Source of the DNA: Pseudomonas laurylsulfatiphila | Lineage (GTDB): Bacteria > Pseudomonadota > Gammaproteobacteria > Pseudomonadales > Pseudomonadaceae | Assembly (NCBI RefSeq): GCF_002934665.1 | Contig: NZ_NIRS01000007.1 | Location: 124,001 to 188,000 of the forward strand | Length of the DNA: 64,000 nucleotides | Direction: 5' to 3' | Shown: positions 1-7,098 of the stretch, piece by piece | How positions within the stretch are numbered: the stretch's first letter is position 1 | How the letters are laid out: each line of letters begins with the position of its first letter | Position numbers and translations under genes: made by a program | The notes under the pieces: model-generated | Database searches by the model: none | Told to the model about the DNA's origin: nothing | The model's input: the letters and a program-made list of their open reading frames with translations, nothing else

Positions 1-618
1 AAGCATGGCGATCAGTCGGCTGAGTGGCATGCCGATGTGCGTACCCTGGAGCAATTGGTCTGGAGCGTTCAGCGCCACCACGAGTCCGATGTGACCAGGA
101 TGTTGGCCCTGGTACCGGATTTGCTCAAGTCGTTGCGCGACGGGCTGAACTCGTCGGCGTTCGATCCGTTTGCCGCCAGCGAGTTTTTCAGCGAGCTGGA
201 AAACCTGCACGTTCAGGCAGCGGGGGACTCGCCCGCCAGTGCGTCGCTGATGATCGAGGTGCTGACGCCTGTCGTCCTGAACATGGCCGAGGAAAGTCAG
301 GTGCACAGTGAGCCGATACGTTTGCTGGCGGACGATGCGGGTTTGCGTCAGGTCGATAAAATGCTTCCGGGCTGTTGGGTCGAGTTTCAGGAAGACCCGG
401 AAAACAGCCTTCGCTGGAAACTGGTGGCCATCATTGCAACCACGGGCAAATACATCTTCGTCAACCGCACCGGCATGAAAGTGCTCGAGCGCAGTCGCCC
501 TGACCTGGCCCTGGAGCTGCGCAATGGGGTGGCGCGAGTGCTTGACGACACCTTGCTGTTCGAGCGAGCTCTCGAGCGGGTGATCGGCAACCTCAAGCGT
601 CTCAAGCACGGCAAGTGA
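1..618 (+). CDS. DUF1631 family protein, C-terminal part (5' end outside window)
   Basis: The reading frame is open from the first base of the window, so the start codon lies upstream and only about the last 205 residues are visible. The helical, acidic sequence followed by a stretch with LPGCWVEF and KYIFVNRTG resembles the end of the DUF1631 family, a large cytoplasmic family of unknown function in gammaproteobacteria. Position supports this: in P. aeruginosa a DUF1631 gene stands directly before ampD and ampE, as here. The gap to ampD is 62 bp. No catalytic residues can be named. An apparent internal GTG at 37 is not needed as a start. Confidence 0.75.
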   Translation, partial: KHGDQSAEWHADVRTLEQLVWSVQRHHESDVTRMLALVPDLLKSLRDGLNSSAFDPFAASEFFSELENLHVQAAGDSPASASLMIEVLTPVVLNMAEESQVHSEPIRLLADDAGLRQVDKMLPGCWVEFQEDPENSLRWKLVAIIATTGKYIFVNRTGMKVLERSRPDLALELRNGVARVLDDTLLFERALERVIGNLKRLKHGK

Positions 619-680
619 TCGCGCCTTGGGGGAATATCGCGGCATACTGTGCCAATACAGTCGACGTTGAAGGAATCGGT

Positions 681-1241
681 ATGCAGTTGGACCCCGCGAG
701 CGGTTGGATTCAGGGTGTGCATGTCTGCCCCTCACCCAACTTCAATGCGCGCCCCACAGACGAGATTTCCCTGCTGGTGATCCATAACATCAGCCTGCCA
801 CCGGCGCAGTTCGCCACGGGCAAGGTGCAGGAATTTTTCCAGAATCGCCTGGATGTCACTGAACATCCCTATTTTGAAGGGATTGCGGATTTGCGGGTGT
901 CCGCGCACTTTCTGATCGAGCGTGACGGAACGGTCACCCAGTTTGTTTCATGCCTTGAGCGTGCGTGGCATGCAGGGGTCTCGAGCTTCGAGGGGCGGGA
1001 AACCTGTAACGATTTTTCCGTGGGCATCGAGCTCGAAGGCACGGATGATCTGCCGTTCACCGACGCGCAATACGGCGCGTTGACGGCCCTGACCCGTCAA
1101 TTGCAACGGACGTTCACGGCGATCACAACAGAGCGTATCTGCGGGCACAGCGACATTGCACCCGGGCGTAAAACCGATCCGGGGCCGGCGTTCGACTGGG
1201 CACGTTATCGCGCCGCTCTGGCACAAGAGGATGGGCAATGA
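681..1241 (+). CDS. ampD: 1,6-anhydro-N-acetylmuramyl-L-alanine amidase AmpD
   Basis: Cytoplasmic zinc amidase that removes the peptide from 1,6-anhydro-muropeptides during peptidoglycan recycling; by lowering the AmpR-activating muropeptide pool it keeps ampC beta-lactamase uninduced (family knowledge). The protein is 186 residues, the usual AmpD length. Zinc ligands of the amidase_2 fold are visible as His35 (VIHNIS), His156 (CGHSD) and Asp166 (KTDPGP), with Lys164 in the place of the known catalytic lysine. The start is the ATG at 681, preceded by AAGGAA; the frame is open further upstream but without family similarity. It overlaps ampE by 4 bp (ATGA), so the two are translationally coupled. 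Confidence 0.95.
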   Translation: MQLDPASGWIQGVHVCPSPNFNARPTDEISLLVIHNISLPPAQFATGKVQEFFQNRLDVTEHPYFEGIADLRVSAHFLIERDGTVTQFVSCLERAWHAGVSSFEGRETCNDFSVGIELEGTDDLPFTDAQYGALTALTRQLQRTFTAITTERICGHSDIAPGRKTDPGPAFDWARYRAALAQEDGQ

Positions 1242-2074
1242 GTTTTCTGGTGTTGCTGTTGGCGGTGTGGATCGAAAAGTTCTCGGCCCTGCGCCATCGG
1301 GTTCAGCGTGACAGTGGCTGGATACAGGAGCTGAACAAGCTTGAGGCCAGCCCGCGGCTTTCGGGCCGGCCATGGCTGGTGTTGTCTGTCGTGGTCTTGT
1401 TGCCGGTGGCGTTGCTGGGTTTGCTGCTGGTCGTCATCGAGCCGGTGGCCTACGGGTTGCTCGCGTTGCCGATCCATTTGCTGGTCGTGATCTACAGCCT
1501 GGGGCGCGGTGATCTGCTGGGCGATCTCGGGCCGTTCCGTGATGCCTGGCGTCGGGAGGATCTGCAAGCAGCGGCCCTTGTCGCCAAGCGCGATCTGGAT
1601 ATCTGTGCAGACAGTGGCGAGCAGTTGCTGGAGCAGGTCGAAGGGCATTTGCTGTGGGAGGCCTACCAGAGCTTTTTCGCGGTGATTTTCTGGTACTTCC
1701 TGTTGGGGCCGGTCGCGGCGCTGAGTTATCGGCTGCTGGCGCTGGCCGAAGAACACGGGAAAAACCCGGCGCTGGTCGAGCGCGCCGGGCAACTGCGTCA
1801 CGCCTTCGACTGGTTGCCGGTGCGTCTGCTGGCAGCGAGCCTGGCGTTGGTCGGTAATTTTGTCGCGGTCAGTCGGGTGATGCTGCATGAGCTGCTGAAC
1901 TGGAACATCAGCGCCGCGCAATTGATCGTGAAAGTCGGGTTGGTGGCCGGTGAAATTCCGGCACCGGTGGCCGGTGCAGAAGGTATCAACAACCTGGACC
2001 GCATCTGGGACCTGCTGCTGCGTGCCGCAGTGCTCTGGTATGCCGGGTTTGCGTTGTGGACGGTGCTGCCTTAG
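1238..2074 (+). CDS. ampE: AmpE regulatory inner-membrane protein
   Basis: Inner-membrane protein of 278 residues, encoded as the second gene of the ampDE operon. AmpE has been proposed to be a membrane sensor or transducer linked to beta-lactamase induction, but its molecular action is not settled. Hydrophobic segments are visible near residues 1-12, 45-90, 146-170 and at the C-terminus, and the signature stretch EGHLLWEAYQSFFAVIFW is typical of the CobD/AmpE family. The ATG overlaps the ampD stop by 4 bp. A REP-type palindrome follows the gene. Confidence 0.93.
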   Translation: MSFLVLLLAVWIEKFSALRHRVQRDSGWIQELNKLEASPRLSGRPWLVLSVVVLLPVALLGLLLVVIEPVAYGLLALPIHLLVVIYSLGRGDLLGDLGPFRDAWRREDLQAAALVAKRDLDICADSGEQLLEQVEGHLLWEAYQSFFAVIFWYFLLGPVAALSYRLLALAEEHGKNPALVERAGQLRHAFDWLPVRLLAASLALVGNFVAVSRVMLHELLNWNISAAQLIVKVGLVAGEIPAPVAGAEGINNLDRIWDLLLRAAVLWYAGFALWTVLP

Positions 2075-2090
2075 GCCTGCACTGAGCCAT

Positions 2091-2228
2091 TGTGGCGAGG
2101 GGGCTTGCCCCCGTTGGGTGGCGAAGCCGCCCTAGGCGATTTGACAGTTGAACCGGGGATCTACGACCTACGACTGCTGCGCAGCCGAACGGGGCGGTGC
2201 GGCGACCCGACAAGCTCCCTCGCCACAG
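2091..2228. repeat. REP/REPIN element
   Basis: The two ends, TGTGGCGAGGGGGCTTG at 2091 and CAAGCTCCCTCGCCACA ending at 2228, are imperfect inverted copies of each other around a variable core. The same type of unit occurs at 63160-63304. Confidence 0.8.
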
Positions 2229-2268
2229 GGCGATTACTTGCCTGGAGTGCTTTGCCCTGTCGTTAACT

Positions 2269-2295
2269 TTAAGTTACAAAACATCCAGCCGATAT
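2269..2295 (+). promoter_or_regulatory. Sigma-28 (FliA) type promoter for the chemoreceptor
   Basis: TTAAGTTA at 2269-2276, an 11-bp spacer and GCCGATAT at 2288-2295 match the flagellar sigma factor consensus (TAAAGTTT-N11-GCCGATAA) in 6 of 8 and 7 of 8 positions with exact spacing. It lies about 90 bp before the chemoreceptor start, which fits a motility-regulated gene. Confidence 0.75.
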
Positions 2296-2386
2296 AAGTT
2301 ATACAGAGATAGCGCCGAATAGTGGCTATCTGCTGTCTGTCTGCGCCTGCCAATAAAAAAAATAAGAAATTGAAGGGAGACATCCA

Positions 2387-4417
2387 GTGAAGAGCTTGCT
2401 CTATCCCGCTGTCGCACTGATGAATCGCCTGAGCTTCGGCATGAAGTTCAGCCTGATCAGCGTACTGTTCCTGGTGCCGATGCTGGTGACCAACTTCTAT
2501 CTGGTGCGTGACTCCTACCGCGAATTCCAGGGCACGCGCATCGAACTGCAAAGTCTCGACCTGTTGGGCAGCAGCCTGACGTTACGTCGCGATCTGGAAA
2601 CCCTGAACAACCTGGTGCAAATCAATGTCAGCCTCGGCCAATCCGGCAAGGCCGGCAATGTCGAATCGAAGATCAGCATCCTTGAACAGAATATTCTGAC
2701 TCGCCTGCAAGGGCTGACGGCGATGACCAGCGACCCGGAGCAGGTCGCGGTGTTTGATGGCAAGCGCGACGAGATGATCGCCGCGTTCAAGGCCCAGCAA
2801 ACGGAAAACTCCCTGCAAAGCAAAAGTGCCTTGATTGGCAAACTGGTGGGCAGCGCGCAGATTTTCAGTCAGCTCATCACCAGCCAGTCCGGCCTCAGTC
2901 GCGACAACCAGAGCGACATGCGCCAGTTGAGTGAACTCGTCACCCTCGTCACCCCACGTGTCACCCAGATTCTGGGCGAAGGTCGGGCCATGGGGTCTTA
3001 CTCATTGGGGCAGGGTTTCATCAACTCGGCGTCGAGTACCCGTTTCGATGAATTGCTGGCGCAGATTGAAAAGCTCCAGGCCGAATATGGCCTGAAGTTG
3101 CAGGACGCCTTGGGTTCCAGCAAAGCCGCCCGCGATACCCTGGCCGCTCAGGCCGATAGCAGCCGGGCATCCTTGAAGAAAGCCAGCGAGCTGTTCGAAG
3201 AGCAAGTGGTCATGGCCGATACCCTCGATGCGCCGTGGCAGGGCTTTTACGATCAGGTCAGCGCCCTGATGGACCAGACTTACCAACTCAACGAAGCAAC
3301 CCTCAAGTATCTGGGGCCGCAGTTGCAGCAACGCCTGGACCAGAACCGCACGCACATGGTCTTGCAGGCCGTGGCGTTATCAGTCGTATTCGTGTTGATC
3401 TTTTATCTCTACGGCGCTTTCTATGCCTCGACCCGCACCACGCTCAAGCGCCTGGGAGCGGTGATGGACAAGGTGGCGGCCGGCGACATGACCGTGACCT
3501 TCAGCGCCCATAGCCGGGACGAGCTGGGCGAGTTGGGCGAGGTGTTCAACGGCACCGTGAAGAAAATCCATGACCTGATCGAGCGGGTGGGCCAGACCGT
3601 CAGTGAAGTCGAGCGCCAGGCTGGTCAGGTGCAAAGCGTTTCCGCGCAAAGCAACCAGGCCGTCGCCGGGCAGCGCACACAGATCGAACAAGTGGCCACG
3701 GCGATGAACCAGATGTCGGCCACTTCCCAGGAGGTCGCGCGCAGTGCTGCGGCGGCGGTGAGCAGCGCCCACAGCGTCAACGACGAAACCATCAGCGGTC
3801 GCGGCCTGGTGGAGTCGCAGCAAGGCAGCATCGCCGCACTGGCCAGCGAAATCGATCAGTCGGTGCTGGTGATCAATCAACTGGCCAGCGACAGCCAGTC
3901 CATCAGCCGCGTTCTGGAAGTGATCAAGAGTATCGCCGAGCAGACCAACCTGTTGGCGCTCAATGCCGCTATCGAGGCTGCACGGGCCGGTGAGCAGGGG
4001 CGCGGTTTCGCCGTGGTAGCCGATGAAGTCCGGACCCTGGCCAAGCGTACCCAGCAATCGACCGAAGAAATCGAGCAGATGATCGCCAAGCTCCATGGTG
4101 GAGTCGGCGCGGCGGTCAAGGCCATGGGCACCAGCCATGAAATGGCCAATGGCACGGTGGGGCAGTCGGAAAAGGTCCAGCGGGCGCTGGAAAACATCCT
4201 GGGCGCGGTCGGCATGATCGTCGACCAGAACCAGCAGATTGCCGCCGCCGTGGAGCAACAAACCGCCGTGGCCCACGACATCGACCAGAACATCGTCGAG
4301 ATCAATCGCGCCGGTGAGCGTACCGCTGAAGGTGCGCATCAGACCGAAGACGCCAGCCGGGCGTTGTCGGCTCAGGTGGTGGAGTTGAAACAGTTGATCA
4401 GTGCATTCCGGGTCTGA
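2387..4417 (+). CDS. Methyl-accepting chemotaxis protein
   Basis: Membrane chemoreceptor of 676 residues that passes ligand signals to CheA/CheW. Order of parts: a first membrane helix near residues 20-39, a long mostly helical periplasmic domain (about 285 residues) without a ligand motif I recognise, a second membrane helix near 324-345, a HAMP domain to about 400, and the cytoplasmic signalling coiled coil. The conserved hairpin tip is present around residues 518-550 (EQTNLLALNAAIEAARAGE, then GRGFAVVADEVR). The start is GTG, behind GAAGGGAGA at a good distance. The sigma-28 promoter upstream and the neighbouring ampE agree with the P. aeruginosa gene order ampE-chemoreceptor-speC. The ligand is unknown. 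Confidence 0.95.
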   Translation: MKSLLYPAVALMNRLSFGMKFSLISVLFLVPMLVTNFYLVRDSYREFQGTRIELQSLDLLGSSLTLRRDLETLNNLVQINVSLGQSGKAGNVESKISILEQNILTRLQGLTAMTSDPEQVAVFDGKRDEMIAAFKAQQTENSLQSKSALIGKLVGSAQIFSQLITSQSGLSRDNQSDMRQLSELVTLVTPRVTQILGEGRAMGSYSLGQGFINSASSTRFDELLAQIEKLQAEYGLKLQDALGSSKAARDTLAAQADSSRASLKKASELFEEQVVMADTLDAPWQGFYDQVSALMDQTYQLNEATLKYLGPQLQQRLDQNRTHMVLQAVALSVVFVLIFYLYGAFYASTRTTLKRLGAVMDKVAAGDMTVTFSAHSRDELGELGEVFNGTVKKIHDLIERVGQTVSEVERQAGQVQSVSAQSNQAVAGQRTQIEQVATAMNQMSATSQEVARSAAAAVSSAHSVNDETISGRGLVESQQGSIAALASEIDQSVLVINQLASDSQSISRVLEVIKSIAEQTNLLALNAAIEAARAGEQGRGFAVVADEVRTLAKRTQQSTEEIEQMIAKLHGGVGAAVKAMGTSHEMANGTVGQSEKVQRALENILGAVGMIVDQNQQIAAAVEQQTAVAHDIDQNIVEINRAGERTAEGAHQTEDASRALSAQVVELKQLISAFRV

Positions 4418-4434
4418 CAGTTTCCTCGGGACCC

Positions 4435-4502
4435 TGTGGGAGCGGGCTTGCCCGCGAAGACGGCGGCAGGACGATCGCTTTCGCGGGCAAGCCCGCTCCC
4501 AC
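4435..4502. repeat. REPIN palindrome
   Basis: TGTGGGAGCGGGCTTGCCCG at 4435 is repeated in inverted form ending at 4502, forming a long hairpin right behind the chemoreceptor gene, where it may protect or end the transcript. Confidence 0.85.
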
Positions 4503-4642
4503 GATTTTGGTGTATTGTCAGAATGTTTCGTAATACTTTTTCCCTTTCGCGGAGAGAATCTTCCTGATTCTCTCTGTGCGCTGGCTATTGGTTTTCAATC
4601 AAGGAAGAGTTACGCGGCTTACCCCCATGGAGGAGCTTGGTC

Positions 4643-5032
4643 ATGTCTGCTGCAACAACAGGAGTCCAGGGGCGCTGTGCGCATTGTCAGCGCACGTTGC
4701 TGCTTCAACCCTGGCAACTCAACGCCATTGCGATCAATGAAGCGTTTGCCTGTGCCCACTGCCGGAAACACGTTCAGTTACGTTGTCCGGAACAGATCAA
4801 GCGCTTCAAGTCTCTCGACTCTTTTTCGCTGTTGCGCGCCAGCCTGCGGGTGATGGTCTGCACGGCTTTGCTGGTGGCGTTGGTGATGGAGTGGGTGGGA
4901 ATGCTCAGCGTCATCGAACAGCTGAATGCTTCGCTGATCGTCTTGTTCGTGTACTTCGCGGTGGTTCGTTACTTCCGCCGGCGTCAGCACCTGACGCTGA
5001 TTCTGGAAGCTGCCAGGGCTCACGCTGACTGA
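4643..5032 (+). CDS. Zinc-ribbon membrane protein of unknown function
   Basis: Small protein of 129 residues that I cannot assign to a named family. The N-terminus carries two Cys-x2-Cys pairs (CAHC near residue 12 and CAHC near 39) spaced like a zinc ribbon, a further Cys, then two membrane helices (about residues 69-90 and 95-110) and a basic, short C-terminal tail. This suggests a cytoplasmic metal-binding domain tethered to the inner membrane. The ATG at 4643 is chosen because GGAGGA lies 8 bp ahead; an in-frame TTG two codons earlier is less likely. It converges with the tatD-type gene, with the two stops touching. Confidence 0.7.
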   Translation: MSAATTGVQGRCAHCQRTLLLQPWQLNAIAINEAFACAHCRKHVQLRCPEQIKRFKSLDSFSLLRASLRVMVCTALLVALVMEWVGMLSVIEQLNASLIVLFVYFAVVRYFRRRQHLTLILEAARAHAD

Positions 5033-5809
5033 TTACCAGCCGAACACTTCGCAGCTGTTGGCGGTGCTGGCAGCCGCCAGTCGTGCCGGGCTGATTGCCA
5101 TCCATGGCGCCAGTGCCGCGCAGATGGCCGGCAAGTGTGCCGGGCTGTTGCGCTGGCCGGGGAACATGGCGGGCGGCATGTCCGGCGAGTCGGTTTCCAG
5201 CACCACCGAATCCAGTGGCAGTTCGGCGAGCACGCGGTGCATGCGCAGCGCCTGTGGCCAGGTCGGGGCGCCGCCAAGGCCGAGCTTGAAACCGAGCTTG
5301 ATGTATTCCCGCGCCTCCTCCTTGCTACCGGCGAAGGCGTGGATGATCCCGGCACGTTTCAGGCGAAACCGTTTGAGCGTGGCAATCACCGCCGCATGGC
5401 TACGCCGCACATGGATCAATGCCGGAAGATTGAAGTCCGCCGCCAGTTGCAATTGCGCCTCGAACAACGCCTGTTGGCGGTCGCGGTCGAGGGATTCGAT
5501 GAAGTAGTCCAGGCCGATCTCGCCCACGGCACACAGTTGCCGATGGCCAGCCAGACGGGTCAGCCAGTCACCGAGTTCGCTCAGGTGTTGCGGGCGATGA
5601 TCGTCCAGATACACCGGATGCAGCCCGAACGCGGCGTGCAGGTCGGGGTCACTCTGCACCAGCTCCCAGACCCGCTGCCAATTGGCCTGGTAAACCCCCA
5701 GCACCACGATCCGCCGCACCCCGAGGGCGCGGCTTTCGGCCAGCAACGCCTGGCGGTCGGCGTCGAAGTCCGGAAAATCCAGATGGGTGTGGGTATCGAT
5801 CAGCTCCAC
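5033..5809 (-). CDS. TatD family metal-dependent hydrolase
   Basis: Member (258 residues) of the TatD group of amidohydrolase-fold, metal-dependent deoxyribonucleases. Visible metal-site motifs are DTHTHLDFP at residues 5-13, GEIGLDYF near 96-103, ALIHVR near 130, IIHAFAGS near 155 and ETDSPDM near 206. The start is a GTG preceded by AGGA inside the end of fruR, with only 3 bp between the genes, so it is translated from the fruR transcript. In other bacteria this type is called YjjV; its physiological substrate is not established, and the link to fructose control is only by position. Confidence 0.88.
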   Translation of the reverse strand: MELIDTHTHLDFPDFDADRQALLAESRALGVRRIVVLGVYQANWQRVWELVQSDPDLHAAFGLHPVYLDDHRPQHLSELGDWLTRLAGHRQLCAVGEIGLDYFIESLDRDRQQALFEAQLQLAADFNLPALIHVRRSHAAVIATLKRFRLKRAGIIHAFAGSKEEAREYIKLGFKLGLGGAPTWPQALRMHRVLAELPLDSVVLETDSPDMPPAMFPGQRNSPAHLPAICAALAPWMAISPARLAAASTANSCEVFGW

Positions 5810-5812
5810 GGT

Positions 5813-6808
5813 TCAGTCCTGGCGAATACGCTGCTTGAACGTGCGCGCAATGGCTTGTACGCCGGGCCGGTAATCCGACTGCTCGATGGCCGCCAGAGCG
5901 AGCGCGAGGGCTTTGTCGGCGATCAACTGGTGTTGCTGGGCCATGGCATTGACCGGCAGCGGCAGGAAGTCCAGCAGCTGGGTGTCGCCGAACGTACCGA
6001 GGCGCAGCGGGCGGTTTTTCAACGGGAAGTCGTGCAGCGCATCGAACACGCCCTGAAGCAGTACGTAGGAGGTGGTCACCAGCGCGTCGGGCAAATGGCC
6101 CAGGCGCAGCAGCAACTCTTCCATCAATTGTTTGCCGCACTCGCGGCTGAAGGATTCGCCTTCTTCGATCAGTACTTCGCCGTTGAACCCGGTGAGGGCC
6201 TCTTTGAAGCCCGCGGTACGTTCCCGGCTGATGCTCAGCTCCGGGCGGGCACCGATCAGGGCGATCTGTTTGGGCAGCGGCTCCAGCAGGCTGCGGGTCA
6301 GTTGCAGGCTGGCCTCGCGGTCGTCGCTGATCACAGAGCAGAAGCGCTCGGGGTCCATGACCCGGTCGATGGCGATGATCGGTATGCCCTTGGCCTGCAA
6401 CTGGCGATAGCTGTCGTCGCCGGCCGGCAGGCAACTGGCGACAATCAGCGCGTCACAACGTCGGGCGCGGAACAGTTGCAGCAATTGCCTTTCGCTGTCC
6501 GGGGCATCGTCGGAACTGGCGATCAGCAACTGATAACCGCGGGCGCGGGCGCCTTGTTCCAGCAATTTGGCGATTCGTGCGTAACTGGGGTTTTCCAGAT
6601 CCGGCAGAATGAACCCCAAGGTGCGCGTGTGTCGGCTGCGCAAGCCGGCGGCCTGTGGATTAGGCGTGAAGCCATGTTGTTCGACGACCGCGCGCACGCG
6701 TTCGACGGTGGCGCTGCTGATGCGCTGTTGTTCGGCCTTGCCATTGATGACATAGCTGGCGGTGGTGACGGACACACCGGCCAACTGGGCAATATCACTG
6801 AGTTTCAA
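5813..6808 (-). CDS. fruR: Fructose operon repressor FruR/Cra (LacI family)
   Basis: LacI-type transcription factor of 331 residues: helix-turn-helix at residues 3-25 (IAQLAGVSVTTASYVING), hinge, and periplasmic-binding-like effector domain. In Pseudomonas, Cra responds to fructose-1-phosphate and represses fruBKA (established for P. putida). The conserved N-terminus MKLSDIAQLAGVS fixes the start at a TTG codon, preceded by AAGGA about 10 bp upstream; no ATG or GTG fits the family. It is divergent from fruB, and a Cra operator lies in the 290-bp gap. Being small compared with enteric global Cra, it most likely acts locally. Confidence 0.93.
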   Translation of the reverse strand: MKLSDIAQLAGVSVTTASYVINGKAEQQRISSATVERVRAVVEQHGFTPNPQAAGLRSRHTRTLGFILPDLENPSYARIAKLLEQGARARGYQLLIASSDDAPDSERQLLQLFRARRCDALIVASCLPAGDDSYRQLQAKGIPIIAIDRVMDPERFCSVISDDREASLQLTRSLLEPLPKQIALIGARPELSISRERTAGFKEALTGFNGEVLIEEGESFSRECGKQLMEELLLRLGHLPDALVTTSYVLLQGVFDALHDFPLKNRPLRLGTFGDTQLLDFLPLPVNAMAQQHQLIADKALALALAAIEQSDYRPGVQAIARTFKQRIRQD

Positions 6809-6953
6809 CCCGCTGTTTCCTTGTTTTTTCGAGATTGCCTCGACATTTTCGTCAATCCTAACCGATTAAGGCAGGCGACCATTGTCGCAACGCATCCGAC
6901 AAGTTGAGCTTCAAGGATGGGACATTATCGAGTAACGTGCCATTCATTCTAGA

Positions 6954-6965
6954 TTAAACGTTTCA
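6954..6965. promoter_or_regulatory. Cra/FruR operator
   Basis: TTAAACGTTTCA at 6954-6965 is identical to the operator described for Cra at the fruB promoter of P. putida. It stands 134 bp before the fruB start and 146 bp before the fruR start, so it can control both. Confidence 0.85.
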
Positions 6966-7098
6966 GCAAGCGTATTTTCTACGTTAAAGGCGCCTTTGGC
7001 CGGTTCTGCCGTGAAACCGCCAAAAGTGACGACCAAGCGCCTGAGCTGACTCATTCAAAACAATACCTGGCACCCCAAGGCGCCAAAAAGGAGAAAGC

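Noticed and set aside
5135..6907. Long plus-strand open frame of 590 codons
   Set aside because: It lies fully antisense to the tatD-type gene and fruR, which have strong family motifs; its composition is that of a mirror frame in GC-rich DNA.
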